Shown here: piece after piece, positions 34,912 through 44,596 of the stretch
How positions within the stretch are numbered: position 1 is the first letter of the stretch
Layout of the letters: each line of letters begins with the position of its first letter
Assembly: GCF_013365535.1 (NCBI RefSeq)
Contig: NZ_CP053590.1
Span: 1,230,501-1,294,500 of the forward strand
Source: Aquimarina sp. TRL1
GTDB lineage: Bacteria; Bacteroidota; Bacteroidia; Flavobacteriales; Flavobacteriaceae
Direction of reading: 5' to 3'
DNA length: 64,000 nucleotides
Notes under the pieces: generated by a model
Databases searched by the model: none
Told to the model about the DNA's origin: nothing
Seen by the model: the letters and a program-made list of their open reading frames with translations, nothing else
Program-made: the position numbers and the translations under genes

Positions 34912-35611
34912 AGCAGTTATATTTGTATCACTATTTTTATTGACCTTCCAGTCAAAAGCACAAACTAAATTTGATCATTCTATTTGGGATCAAATCTTAC
35001 TTCTCAACGTCACTAAAGATGGGAAAGTAAACTACGGCGGTTTTATGAAAGATAGTTCTCAATTATATGAATATTTTACTCTTTTATCTCAAAATCCTCC
35101 TACAGAACAATGGAGCAAAGAGGAAAAATTGGCATATTGGATTAATGCCTATAATGCTTATACCATTAAACTGGTAATTGACAGCTACCCTATTTCAAGT
35201 ATTAAAGACATCAAAGACCCCTGGAATAAAAAGTTTTTCAAAATCAATGGAGAATGGTACAGTCTTAATGACCTGGAACACAAAATTCTCAGAAAAATGA
35301 ATGATCCCAGAATTCATTTTGCTATAAACTGTGCTTCTTTTTCTTGTCCCGTAGTATGGAATAGAGCCTATACAGGAGCTAATGTAGAAAGTGCCCTGGA
35401 AAATCAAACTAAAAAGTTCATAAACGACCCTCTTAGAAATACAATAACAGAAGATGTAGTCAGTGTTTCTAAAATCTTTTCCTGGTATAAAAAAGATTTT
35501 AAAATTGATGGAAAAAATGTCGTAGATTTTATCAATAAATATGCTACTACCAAAATCATCAACCAATCTAAAAAAGGATATAAGACCTATGATTGGAGTT
35601 TAAATGAATAA
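34898..35611 (+). CDS. DUF547 secreted protein (first copy)
   Basis: DUF547 is a papain-like-fold family of unknown activity often found near envelope or arsenosugar genes. The 237-residue protein has a signal peptide (ending near LTFQSKAQ), the family motifs YWINAYNAYTIKLVIDSYP and the cysteine stretch AINCASFSCPVVW, and ends with YDWSLNE. It starts inside the end of the sterol-desaturase gene (14-base overlap) and is followed after 32 bases by the glycosyltransferase at 35644. A paralogue lies at 40536 on the other strand. Confidence 0.85.
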   Translation: MKAPRAVIFVSLFLLTFQSKAQTKFDHSIWDQILLLNVTKDGKVNYGGFMKDSSQLYEYFTLLSQNPPTEQWSKEEKLAYWINAYNAYTIKLVIDSYPISSIKDIKDPWNKKFFKINGEWYSLNDLEHKILRKMNDPRIHFAINCASFSCPVVWNRAYTGANVESALENQTKKFINDPLRNTITEDVVSVSKIFSWYKKDFKIDGKNVVDFINKYATTKIINQSKKGYKTYDWSLNE

Positions 35612-35643
35612 TTTATATAGCTTTACATCGTAATTTCTGTATA

Positions 35644-36357
35644 TTGAAGATATCAATCATCATTCCTATTCTAAACGAAGCTTCTACTATTGATTCATTA
35701 TTGGATCACTTACTATCATCTGCCTATAAAAAAGAGAACATACAAGAAATTCTTATTGCTGATGGGGGTAGTACAGATGGTTCACAGGCAGTGATTACTG
35801 CATTTAAAAAATCTCGGAATGACAGATTGATTCAACTAATCTCCTCTGCAAAAGGGCGCGCCAGACAAATGAATACTGCTGCTGCCTTATCCAGAGGAGC
35901 TATTTTATATTTCCTTCATGCTGATTCGTTTCCTCCCACAGCATATGACCAACATATTATAGAACAGGTACAGCAACAAAAACTAGCAGGGTGTTTCAGA
36001 ATGAAGTTCGATGATACTCACTGGTGGCTTCGTCTTGCCGGATGGCTTACAAAATTCAAATACAGAGCATGCAGAGGCGGAGACCAAAGTCAATTTATTA
36101 CCCGGGAATTATTCGAAGAATTAGGAAGGTATAATGAAGCATATACGATCTACGAAGACAATGACCTAATTAATAAGTTATATGCACGTAATGAATTTGT
36201 TGTTATCCAGAAATGGCTTATTACATCCGCCAGAAAATATCATACCAATGGGGTATGGAAACTACAGTATCACTTTTGGGCTATTTATGTCAAAAAATGG
36301 TTAGGAGCCTCTCCTGAAGCTCTGTATCAATACTACAAAAAACACATTACTGGTTAG
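35644..36357 (+). CDS. arsenosugar-associated glycosyltransferase family 2 (TIGR04283 type)
   Basis: The 237-residue protein is a GT-A fold transferase: ISIIIPILNEASTIDSLLDH at the N terminus, DGGSTDGSQ, the metal-binding HADSFPP, and GGDQSQFI with YEDNDLI. This matches the short GT2 branch that co-occurs with ArsM/ArsS. It starts with TTG at 35644. It overlaps the convergent Omp85-like gene by four bases at its end. Its sugar donor and acceptor are not shown by the sequence; glycerol attachment to the arsenoribose is one proposal. Confidence 0.82.
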   Translation: MKISIIIPILNEASTIDSLLDHLLSSAYKKENIQEILIADGGSTDGSQAVITAFKKSRNDRLIQLISSAKGRARQMNTAAALSRGAILYFLHADSFPPTAYDQHIIEQVQQQKLAGCFRMKFDDTHWWLRLAGWLTKFKYRACRGGDQSQFITRELFEELGRYNEAYTIYEDNDLINKLYARNEFVVIQKWLITSARKYHTNGVWKLQYHFWAIYVKKWLGASPEALYQYYKKHITG

Positions 36358-37604
36358 AAGTATTGTCCAATCCCAAATACCAATCCATGTGTAGCCCCTT
36401 CTGTTACCCCATATCCATAATCAATTCTAAAAATAGCATTAAAAATACGTTTATGGATAAATCGTAACCCAAGTCCGGGATATATCCTTATATTATCTTT
36501 CTCTACAAAATCATCAAATGTCCCTCCTGGATTACGCCAGGTTCCTCCATCGACAAAAATATTACTCTGTAATACAAACCAATCCTTCTCATATAGTGTA
36601 TGTCTGTACTCTGAATTCAGAACAATAGCACCTGTTCCTCTATCTATAGTATTCCCTACTCCTCGAATATTAATATTGTTATCTACCGCAAAAGGGGCAA
36701 AAGGGGATGTATCATTTGTGGATAACCCTACCCGAAGTCTAAATGCCAGATTTCCTTTTTCCTTAACCCTGCTATAATAAAGAAAGTCATTCCATCCGAT
36801 AATAAAATCAGGAATTACCTCTTTTTTTAAATTCACTACATATTGCAGGTTAAGAATACTCTTAAAACCAGCAACATACTGATAATAATAGTCCAGATTA
36901 TTATATTCATAAATTGATTTAAACAAAATTTTATCTATACTATATGTCAATGGAACCTGATCACTTGTCGCTCCTCTTTTATAGTCATACTCCTCCTTGA
37001 AATAATTAACCCCAACTGCAATTCTGTTTTGAAAATTAAACCGATATAACCCCAATAGTTCATGTGAAGTATTATTGTATTTATAATCGGCAGTACCCGT
37101 ATCTAGATATACAGGTTCCTGAGTTGTCAGATTTTGATAATTAATTGCTAATCCTGCTTTTCTACTAAATAAAAATGGCATTCTGAGATTGACTCCAAAT
37201 GAATTATAAATATCATTTTGATAAAACCCTCCAAAAATAATATTACGACCTAATACATTAAAATCATATAACCCGATACGAAATGCAAACTCATCATCAT
37301 TTGTGGTATAAATATTAGCTGTAGGAATGGTCGTAAAATTTTCTTCAATTCCATACGTCACCTTTCCTCCTTTTTCTACTGTATAATATGCATGAGATAT
37401 GGATGGCAACTGCTTTAATCGTTTAATATCTTCCTCTAAAACAATAGAATCCAGTGGTGCTCCTTGTTGTATTTCGCACAGTCTGGCTATAGCCGCTGTT
37501 TTCGTTTTTTTATTTCCTTGAATCTCGAAAGAAGAGACTTTATTTTCTTGACTAAATCCAGAAAAAGAAATCACTACTATAAGTAAAAACCAAAAGTATT
37601 TCAT
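36354..37604 (-). CDS. Omp85-superfamily outer-membrane protein with a single POTRA domain
   Basis: The 416-residue protein has a signal peptide (ending near SGFSQ), one POTRA-like domain at about residues 22-90 (VSSFEIQGNKKTKTAAIARL), and a barrel that starts at FAFRIGLYDFNVLG. The late motif INIRGVGNT matches the lid-lock VRGY/F-type motif of BamA/TpsB proteins, and the final residue is phenylalanine (GIGQYF). It is much smaller than BamA, so it is probably an accessory exporter or assembly factor for a surface protein. The lipoprotein gene is five bases upstream. Confidence 0.8.
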   Translation of the reverse strand: MKYFWFLLIVVISFSGFSQENKVSSFEIQGNKKTKTAAIARLCEIQQGAPLDSIVLEEDIKRLKQLPSISHAYYTVEKGGKVTYGIEENFTTIPTANIYTTNDDEFAFRIGLYDFNVLGRNIIFGGFYQNDIYNSFGVNLRMPFLFSRKAGLAINYQNLTTQEPVYLDTGTADYKYNNTSHELLGLYRFNFQNRIAVGVNYFKEEYDYKRGATSDQVPLTYSIDKILFKSIYEYNNLDYYYQYVAGFKSILNLQYVVNLKKEVIPDFIIGWNDFLYYSRVKEKGNLAFRLRVGLSTNDTSPFAPFAVDNNINIRGVGNTIDRGTGAIVLNSEYRHTLYEKDWFVLQSNIFVDGGTWRNPGGTFDDFVEKDNIRIYPGLGLRFIHKRIFNAIFRIDYGYGVTEGATHGLVFGIGQYF

Positions 37605-37609
37605 GAGTT

Positions 37610-38362
37610 TTATGGGGTAAAACGGTTTTGTGCAAATAAATTAACCCAGTTATCTTCACTGACTCCCATTAGAGTAATGGAATAAGACATTGATGGAAGA
37701 AGTTCTGGAGGAGGGAGTTCTCTCGTAATATTCAACACAACATTGTCTGTATTATAATACTGAAAATGGGTATCGAATGTATAGGTTCCTGAGAGCAGGT
37801 TATTTTCTCTATCAGAAACCACCTGAAAAAATATTTTATTGTCTTCATTTTCGAATTGAGGCCATGAAAAAACGGGCATAGAAGAAGACGTTACCTCTAT
37901 TTGTATCGCATCAGTATATGTGGTAGGGGTTGATTGATGTTTTAATCGTATAGGATTAGAAATATGCAAAGTATCTTGCTCCATAAAACTAACAATCACC
38001 CATTTTTCTTTAGTTGTTTCCCGTTCGAATCGCTTCAAATATCCATTAAACACATCAGATTGGTCTGTCTTAACCTCTCTGTAATGACTGTATTCATTTT
38101 TATTATATGAAGTATCTGGAGTCTCATAATATCTGATATTTGTAACCCCTTCTCTGGGGTAAAAATACACATATACCTTATCTTTTTCTAAGGCATCAGA
38201 AGCTGCACAAGCAATTACATTATCTTTCTTTAATGGGTATTTTGACACTAAACTCATCAACAAATTTTCTTTCTCTTCAATCACTGCATCATCATCAGTA
38301 CACCCACTTAATATACTACTTATGATACTACACAAAACTGCTATATATGTAACTCGATTCAT
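37610..38362 (-). CDS. lipoprotein of unknown function
   Basis: The 250-residue protein begins with a lipoprotein signal (IISSILSGC, Cys near residue 21) followed by an acidic stretch DDDAVIEEKEN that may keep it at the surface. The rest is strand-rich without recognisable motifs. It is co-transcribed with the Omp85-like gene (five bases downstream). An outer-membrane partner role is inferred from position. Confidence 0.75.
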   Translation of the reverse strand: MNRVTYIAVLCSIISSILSGCTDDDAVIEEKENLLMSLVSKYPLKKDNVIACAASDALEKDKVYVYFYPREGVTNIRYYETPDTSYNKNEYSHYREVKTDQSDVFNGYLKRFERETTKEKWVIVSFMEQDTLHISNPIRLKHQSTPTTYTDAIQIEVTSSSMPVFSWPQFENEDNKIFFQVVSDRENNLLSGTYTFDTHFQYYNTDNVVLNITRELPPPELLPSMSYSITLMGVSEDNWVNLFAQNRFTP

Positions 38363-38417
38363 CTGTCTTTTTATCCGGTACAGTGTTATACTTCACTAAT
38401 TCATACCGACACTATAA

Positions 38418-39422
38418 TTATTGGTTTATTTTATACAGTTCTTTTATTGTCTTTTCTGCGGGTTTGTTTTGAATCGTAAAACGATTATTATCCATCCCTC
38501 CTACGGCAGTATGATTATGATACCATTTCCATAAAAAACCACCTAAAAACCAGGGTTCATTCCAGAACTCTTCATAAATCACCTGTAATGCATTTTGCTG
38601 AGCAATAAGATTTACTGCTCCTTCTACGCTACTTGAATCCCATGGTTGCTTTGCAGTGTAGTTAATACTTCTATATCCATATTCGGTAAAAAGAACTGGT
38701 TTACCGCTTTGGTCATAGAGTGTTTTCATTTCTTTTTTATACTTCTTCCATCCTTTCCGTAATTCTTCAACCGTTGGAGTTTCAGATGCGGACAGAGGAA
38801 AGTAAGCATCAATTCCTATAAAGTCTATCTGATTCCAAAAAGGAACTTTTTGATATTGATCCCAGTTCTCTGCATATGTCAACTTACCTGTATATATTGT
38901 TTTTATATCTTCTATAAGTTGTTCCCAATACTGGGGTCTTTGCTGTACAAAAGAATGCAATTCTGTTCCTATACAAAATACCGGAACCTCCATCTCTTCT
39001 GCTAATTTTGCATAACATAGAATAAAAGCTGCATAGGACTCCTCCAGCGCTTGCCAGTCTTTCTCTGTTGCCATAGAAATATTTCCTGTAAACTCTCCAT
39101 GCCACACCCATATCTGAGGTTTTAACATTACTTTTATATGTTGCTTCTTCAACAAGCGAATTGTCTCTCTTGCCCCTTCTACTTTCTCTCCCCACCACTG
39201 TCGATCAACATTGTACTGTATTACAGGTGCTTCCAACGATTTTAAAAACCCAAACGGCATTACCGCTGCCCAATTGGCATTTACAGCTACTACAGGGGTT
39301 ACTTCTGCTTCAGAAATCGGAGTACTGGAAGCAACAAAACTAACTCCATTTATTTTAAAAGACTGTTGACCTGTACAATTGAAAAACAAAGCACAGATCA
39401 ACAATAAAGACATATATTTCAT
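38418..39422 (-). CDS. glycoside hydrolase TIM-barrel lipoprotein (GH113-like)
   Basis: The 334-residue protein has a lipobox (ALFFNC, near residue 16), then a TIM barrel resembling GH113 beta-mannanases. Candidate catalytic residues are the glutamate in CIGTELHSF (acid/base) and that in VLFTEYGYRS (nucleophile). Other barrel features are MPFGFL, MLKPQIWVWHGEF, IDFIGIDAYFPL and FLWKWYHN. If active it would cut a mannan-like or related polysaccharide at the cell surface. No SusCD pair is adjacent. It precedes the lipoprotein/Omp85 pair on the same strand by 55 bases. Confidence 0.8.
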   Translation of the reverse strand: MKYMSLLLICALFFNCTGQQSFKINGVSFVASSTPISEAEVTPVVAVNANWAAVMPFGFLKSLEAPVIQYNVDRQWWGEKVEGARETIRLLKKQHIKVMLKPQIWVWHGEFTGNISMATEKDWQALEESYAAFILCYAKLAEEMEVPVFCIGTELHSFVQQRPQYWEQLIEDIKTIYTGKLTYAENWDQYQKVPFWNQIDFIGIDAYFPLSASETPTVEELRKGWKKYKKEMKTLYDQSGKPVLFTEYGYRSINYTAKQPWDSSSVEGAVNLIAQQNALQVIYEEFWNEPWFLGGFLWKWYHNHTAVGGMDNNRFTIQNKPAEKTIKELYKINQ

Positions 39423-39542
39423 ATCATTACGCGCTTATAATGCGCCATGTAAAGTACACTTTTTTTCAGTTGGAATCAACAACATCTGTTCTCTATCCAT
39501 CTACTATCTTCCTGAAATTATTTTTTTTTAAACAGTTACGGA

Positions 39543-40415
39543 TTAAAAAACAGCTCGCAACCCGATGTTAAATGTTTCTCCTAATCCAGTATCATTTCCT
39601 CTTACAAAATTTGTGTAGAGCGCTTCTATATTTAATTCTTTAGTCAATTGGTATTTTGCTCCCCCTCCAACAGCAGTAAAATCTTGTTCGAATTCATTGC
39701 CTAAATCGATTAACTGAGAATGCTGTACTAATCCAAGAACAGTAAACTTAGCGCTGGGGAAATAACTCAGGAATACTCCTGGTGTCAAACGAAGGCTATT
39801 ATTAGCAAAACTCTCTCCTTCTTTCCCAAAATTAAATTCACTATTCAACTCTCCAAAAATCTGAAATTTGTTTCCTGTAAATGTATAATCATAGAAAAAA
39901 CGATTCTGCCATGTATATCCTTTTTGATCAAAAAACACACCATCTTCCACCTCATTATCCACCAATGGAATAAACAATGAACTCTGAATAGAGAAGTTTG
40001 TTACAGAAGCTAGTGGTACAAATTTCACAGAAGGTGCTATGGAGGTCAATCCTGATCGAGCAGTTCCTCTTTCTCCATCAAATTTAAACACATCCAATGC
40101 ATTTCTGTCTGCCACCACATTAGATCTAAACTCTAAGATTAGCCCTGCATTCCATCTTTTGTTATTTCCTAATCCAGTATATGCTTCCAATGTAGAGGTA
40201 AAGAAAGTCGCTCTTGGTTCATTTTTAGAGACATCTCCATTAGAATTTGCCGACTTGGTTTGTGTATATAAGTTATTAAACCATTTCAGATCATATTGTC
40301 CTTTTCCTATTAATTTAGATGGCGTCAATGTCTGGATAACGGATCCTTCTTCTTCTTGGGCAACTCCTAAGGTTACTAAAAAAAGGCTTATGGTAGTGAT
40401 AATTATTTTCTTCAT
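39543..40415 (-). CDS. outer-membrane beta-barrel protein
   Basis: The 290-residue protein starts with a signal peptide (LFLVTLGVAQ), then strand-rich sequence with alternating hydrophobic residues to a C-terminal GLRAVF. The YDLKWFNNLYTQT start and GLGETFNIGLR end resemble small Bacteroidota porin-like or outer-membrane transport proteins. No substrate can be assigned. It lies between GH113-like and DUF547 genes, all on the minus strand but each with its own gap of over 100 bases. Confidence 0.7.
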   Translation of the reverse strand: MKKIIITTISLFLVTLGVAQEEEGSVIQTLTPSKLIGKGQYDLKWFNNLYTQTKSANSNGDVSKNEPRATFFTSTLEAYTGLGNNKRWNAGLILEFRSNVVADRNALDVFKFDGERGTARSGLTSIAPSVKFVPLASVTNFSIQSSLFIPLVDNEVEDGVFFDQKGYTWQNRFFYDYTFTGNKFQIFGELNSEFNFGKEGESFANNSLRLTPGVFLSYFPSAKFTVLGLVQHSQLIDLGNEFEQDFTAVGGGAKYQLTKELNIEALYTNFVRGNDTGLGETFNIGLRAVF

Positions 40416-40535
40416 CTGTTTTTCGTGTTTTTATGTATTCTTTACTTCTGTTTTTTTATTAGTAAAGGGCTACAGTTACTCTCCTCCTTATTCTACAAAA
40501 AAGAAGTGCTTTTTATATTATATATAAGATATGGA

Positions 40536-41246
40536 TTATTTTACTTTGTTCAACGACCAGTTATAAGGATAATATGAAACTTTTGCTTTTACTGGTAATG
40601 GTTCTTTTCTGAACTTATTGATATAAGTGATCTCGTTTCCTTCATGAGTAAAGTCTTCCTTGTACCACTCAAAAATCTGAGACAACTGCACTTTATTCCC
40701 TTTTACCTTGATAAAAGAGGGGTTATTTAATGCCTTTACCGCTTGTCTTTGTAACTGCTTCTCTAAGAGATCAGGGGTATAAGCTTCTGATATAATAGGA
40801 GGACATCCTAAACCTGCACATACCAGTACAAAATGAAAACGAGCTTCTTTTGGGAAATTCTTTCGAAGTAATACATTCTCTACATCATTTAGAGTAATTT
40901 TCTTTCCTCCTAATGTATAGGTATTTTTATCAAAAAAACCTTTTATGTCCAACGGCGATTTTACCGGATATTTCGTCACTATTCCTTTAATCACAGCTAC
41001 ATTATAAGCGTTGATATAGAAAGCTTGATACTCCTTGGCATTAGAAGTACTTACTTTACTATTTGCTGCCAAAGAAATCAGCTCATCCAAACTGGCAGGG
41101 TTTTCTTTAATAGCTTTATAATTAACTCGTCCATTAGAAACATAAGTTTTAAAAAATGCATCTGCTTTAGAAAAAAACGCTTGATTCTCCTGTGAAAAAC
41201 CAAAATGCATACACATAATAAGTATAGTAAAGACTATTTTTTTCAT
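40536..41246 (-). CDS. DUF547 secreted protein (second copy)
   Basis: The 236-residue protein is a paralogue of the one at 34898. It has a signal peptide (ending near HFGFSQ), FYINAYNVAVIKGIVTKYP, and FVLVCAGLGCPPI at the place where the other copy has the NCASFSCPVVW stretch; both keep the late IFEWYKEDF motif and a YNWSLN end. The substitution of NCASFSCP by VCAGLGCP may mean different specificity, but the family reaction is unknown. It is divergent from the flavoprotein at 41547. Confidence 0.83.
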   Translation of the reverse strand: MKKIVFTILIMCMHFGFSQENQAFFSKADAFFKTYVSNGRVNYKAIKENPASLDELISLAANSKVSTSNAKEYQAFYINAYNVAVIKGIVTKYPVKSPLDIKGFFDKNTYTLGGKKITLNDVENVLLRKNFPKEARFHFVLVCAGLGCPPIISEAYTPDLLEKQLQRQAVKALNNPSFIKVKGNKVQLSQIFEWYKEDFTHEGNEITYINKFRKEPLPVKAKVSYYPYNWSLNKVK

Positions 41247-41546
41247 AGATTGGGTTTTATATTTTTTATTAATTCTTTTCCAATTATATCACTTGTAATA
41301 AGTTCTAAAGTTTCGAATCTTATTACTGAGCATTCAGTCGTGAATCCCACAGGCTACTTACAAGTTTTTTTTATTTATTTGCAAAAAATATCACGTTCGA
41401 AATACTAGTACAACCCTTACAAAACACTCAGTTTTTAGACCCATTCTAAATTATTTGCGCTAGATAAGTTATTACCTTTATATACGACAGACTAGATGGA
41501 AGAAACCTCTTCTCTAAGATAACAAAACCTACCAACATGAATGCTT

Positions 41547-42845
41547 ATGAAACATGTAGTAATTATTGGCAATGGGATTTCTGGTGTAACTGCCGCTAGG
41601 CATATCCGAAAAAAATCAGATAAGAAAATCACTATCATCTCTGCTGAAACAAAATATTTCTTTTCTCGAACAGCACTTATGTATATATACATGGGGCATA
41701 TGAAGTTTGAGCATACACAACCTTATGAAGATTGGTTCTGGAAGAAGAATCGAATAGAACTAAAAAATGGTTTCGTGCAGCGAGTACTTCCGGATCAAAA
41801 AGAAATTGAATTTAAAAATGGAGAACGTCTGTCATATGATACACTGATCATCGCTACCGGATCCAAACCTAATAAATTTGGCTGGCCCGGACAGGATTTA
41901 GACGGTGTGATGGGTATGTATCACAAACAAGACCTGGAAAAAATTGAACATTACGCTCCTAATAATCAAGTATGCAAAAGAGCCGTGATCGTAGGAGGCG
42001 GACTCATTGGGATAGAACTAGCAGAAATGCTACGATCCAGAAATATTCCCGTGACATTTTTAGTTCGTGAATCAAGTTTCTGGAATGGCGTACTTCCTAA
42101 AGGAGAAAGCGAAATGATCAATCGTCATATTATCGATCATCATATCGACCTGAGGCTTTCTTCTAACCTCAAAGAAATAATTGCTGATGAGCACGGAAAA
42201 GCAAAAGCAGTAGTTATACAAGAAACAGGAGAAGTGATTGACTGTGATATGGTCGGTCTTACTGCCGGTGTATCTCCTAATATCGATTTCCTCAAAGATT
42301 CTGGAATTGAATTAGGAAGAGGAGTTAAGGTCAATAGATATTTAGAAACAAACATCCCGGATGTGTATGCCATCGGAGACTGTGCTGAACAACATGAAGC
42401 CATTGGCAATAGACGCCCTATAGAAGCTGTATGGTATACCGGAAGAATGATGGGGGAAACTGTAGCACAAACTATTTGCGGTAATAAAATCCAATACAAA
42501 CCTGGACACTGGTTTAACAGTGCTAAATTTCTGGATATCGAATACCAAACATACGGATGGGTTTTCGCCAAACCAAAAGAATACGAACAACAATTTCACT
42601 GGAAACATACAGACAACACCAAATGTATTACAATGTCTTATCACAAAGAGACTAATGAATTCCTTGGAATCAACACATTTGGAATTCGCATGAGACATGA
42701 AGTCTTTGATCGCTGGTTAACCGAAAAAAGGTCTGCAGACTATGTATTGTCACACCTAAAAGAAGCAAATTTTGACCCTGAATTCTTTTCTTCTTTTGAA
42801 GATGAAATCTTTGCTTCCTATAAAAATCAATTACGAGTTGTTTAA
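41547..42845 (+). CDS. FAD/NAD(P)-dependent oxidoreductase (rubredoxin/nitrite-reductase-like)
   Basis: The protein has a dinucleotide-binding start MKHVVIIGNGISGVTAARHI, a second NAD(P) site RAVIVGGGLIGIELAEML (around residue 150), LIIATGSKPNKFG, and VYAIGDCAEQHE, the usual ordering of pyridine-nucleotide-disulfide oxidoreductase class flavoproteins. The start could be the ATG at 41541, two codons earlier. It is followed by a polyferredoxin gene 39 bases later, so the pair may pass electrons from NAD(P)H to iron-sulfur clusters. The acceptor is unknown. Confidence 0.86.
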   Translation: MKHVVIIGNGISGVTAARHIRKKSDKKITIISAETKYFFSRTALMYIYMGHMKFEHTQPYEDWFWKKNRIELKNGFVQRVLPDQKEIEFKNGERLSYDTLIIATGSKPNKFGWPGQDLDGVMGMYHKQDLEKIEHYAPNNQVCKRAVIVGGGLIGIELAEMLRSRNIPVTFLVRESSFWNGVLPKGESEMINRHIIDHHIDLRLSSNLKEIIADEHGKAKAVVIQETGEVIDCDMVGLTAGVSPNIDFLKDSGIELGRGVKVNRYLETNIPDVYAIGDCAEQHEAIGNRRPIEAVWYTGRMMGETVAQTICGNKIQYKPGHWFNSAKFLDIEYQTYGWVFAKPKEYEQQFHWKHTDNTKCITMSYHKETNEFLGINTFGIRMRHEVFDRWLTEKRSADYVLSHLKEANFDPEFFSSFEDEIFASYKNQLRVV

Positions 42846-42884
42846 AAATATACCTCTTCTACCCCAGAAGATTCGAAAAAAATA

Positions 42885-44489
42885 TTGAATATGAGTAATA
42901 AACTAGAACATAGTATGTCCTTGGCTTCTCCTGATGCCAAAGGCGTTTCTACCAAACAAAAAATCGCCTTGAGCATTGGCTTTATCGGATTATTTATTCT
43001 GATACTAGCACTAGCAAACACCAATTTTCCGAACCAGGGGATTTTCTTAACACTATCACTGGTTCTAATAACCCTGGGAACAATCATATACGCTAATGAT
43101 GCCTATCTAACCAAACCAGAAGGAATAAAAAATGACGGAGTCTGGTTTAAATCAATCTCTTCCAGAGGTGTTATCGGTTGGCTTACAGGGGTCGCATTAA
43201 CTACCTTTTATATTGTACTTTATTTTTACCCTCACTTCCTAGGACAAGGAACGGATGGAGCTCCAAATAGTGGTTTAATCGGATTATTCGATCCTTTGAG
43301 TAAACTATTAAGTGGTAACCCAGCCAGCCAGTGGTTTGTATATGGTACATTATATACTGTATCAATTCTCGCTTTTGGGTATAAGTTTATTTTAAAATAC
43401 AGACATAACAGGTATCAACAATTACGAACTGTTTCTGTAATGTTTTTTCAATTAGGGTTTGCTTTCTTGATTCCAGAATTTATGGCACGTTTAAATTCAG
43501 ACACTTTTAAGCTGCCTTATTACGACCTAAAGAATGTATGGCCTTTGAATTATTATAACTTCGAACAGTATCGAATTGATGAATTTATCAATGCAGGAAC
43601 AATCGGGCTTTCGCTTTTGATTTTTGGTGTTGTTTCAATTTTTATTATTACACCAATACTAACCTATAAATTCGGAAAAAGATGGTATTGCTCCTGGGTT
43701 TGTGGATGTGGAGGTCTCGCAGAAACAACCGGAGATGCTTTTAGACAACTATCCAGCAAAAAATTAAGCGCCTGGAAATTAGAACGCTGGTTAATCCATA
43801 CTGTTTTAGTCTTTGTTGTTATCATGACCACTGCCGTGGTAAGTACCTATCTGGGCTACGATGATACCAAATATTGGTTTACCAAGACGGTATTCCTGCT
43901 AAGTGTTGCTGCTATTTTGACAATTGTTTTCGCTTTAGTAATGATTTTCAAAAGAAATGAACTAGGCAAAGATGCCCGATACGGAGCGATTGGATATTTT
44001 GTGGTTCTGGCTGCTTTATTCGGTATTCACTTTTTTAATAGCGACACTACCATTTTCTTTATAAAATCCGAAACCCTACGCGCTACTTACGGGCTGTTTA
44101 TCGGATCTATTTTTTCAGGAGTAATCGGAACAGGGTTCTACCCTATTCTGGGGAATCGATCCTGGTGCAGATTCGGATGTCCTATGGCTGCAATTCTAGG
44201 GTTTCAGCAACGATTATTTTCCAAATTCAGGATTACCACCAATGGAGGACAATGTATTTCATGTGGAAATTGCTCCACCTATTGTGAAATGGGAATTGAT
44301 GTGCGCTCTTATGCACAAAAAGGAGAAAACATTGTTCGATCCAGTTGTGTAGGATGCGGCGTTTGTTCTGCAGTTTGCCCACGAGGAGTATTAAAACTGG
44401 AAAACGATTCCCTAAACGGAAGAATCAATTCTAATGAAATTCTATTAGGAAATGATATCGATCTAATGAATTACGTAAATAACAAATAA
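42885..44489 (+). CDS. membrane 4Fe-4S polyferredoxin (NapH/RdxA-like)
   Basis: The 534-residue protein has about ten membrane helices followed by a ferredoxin tail. Cysteine groups are WYCSWVCGCGG (NapH-type membrane motif), SWCRFGCPMAA, CISCGNCSTYCEMG and CVGCGVCSAVCPRG, the last two being 4Fe-4S binding sites. In other bacteria such proteins carry electrons from quinol or flavin to periplasmic reductases. It is longer at the N terminus than NapH. It is probably co-transcribed with the flavoprotein upstream. An ATG at 42891 is an alternative start. Confidence 0.85.
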   Translation: MNMSNKLEHSMSLASPDAKGVSTKQKIALSIGFIGLFILILALANTNFPNQGIFLTLSLVLITLGTIIYANDAYLTKPEGIKNDGVWFKSISSRGVIGWLTGVALTTFYIVLYFYPHFLGQGTDGAPNSGLIGLFDPLSKLLSGNPASQWFVYGTLYTVSILAFGYKFILKYRHNRYQQLRTVSVMFFQLGFAFLIPEFMARLNSDTFKLPYYDLKNVWPLNYYNFEQYRIDEFINAGTIGLSLLIFGVVSIFIITPILTYKFGKRWYCSWVCGCGGLAETTGDAFRQLSSKKLSAWKLERWLIHTVLVFVVIMTTAVVSTYLGYDDTKYWFTKTVFLLSVAAILTIVFALVMIFKRNELGKDARYGAIGYFVVLAALFGIHFFNSDTTIFFIKSETLRATYGLFIGSIFSGVIGTGFYPILGNRSWCRFGCPMAAILGFQQRLFSKFRITTNGGQCISCGNCSTYCEMGIDVRSYAQKGENIVRSSCVGCGVCSAVCPRGVLKLENDSLNGRINSNEILLGNDIDLMNYVNNK

Positions 44490-44596
44490 TCCGAAACACC
44501 CTATATTAACAGTAATGAGTTTGCATTATTTTGAAGTTTTCTTGTTAGCATTTTTATTTCTTCTCGTCTAAGAAAGCTCTATAAAACCTTTCACTG

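Noticed and set aside
39431..39445. GCGC-TTATAAT-GCGC small inverted repeat upstream of the GH113-like gene
   Set aside because: Only four-base arms; expected by chance.
42140..42698. Minus-strand frames of 118-143 residues opposite the flavoprotein gene
   Set aside because: They are shadows of the clearly coding plus strand with no family signature.
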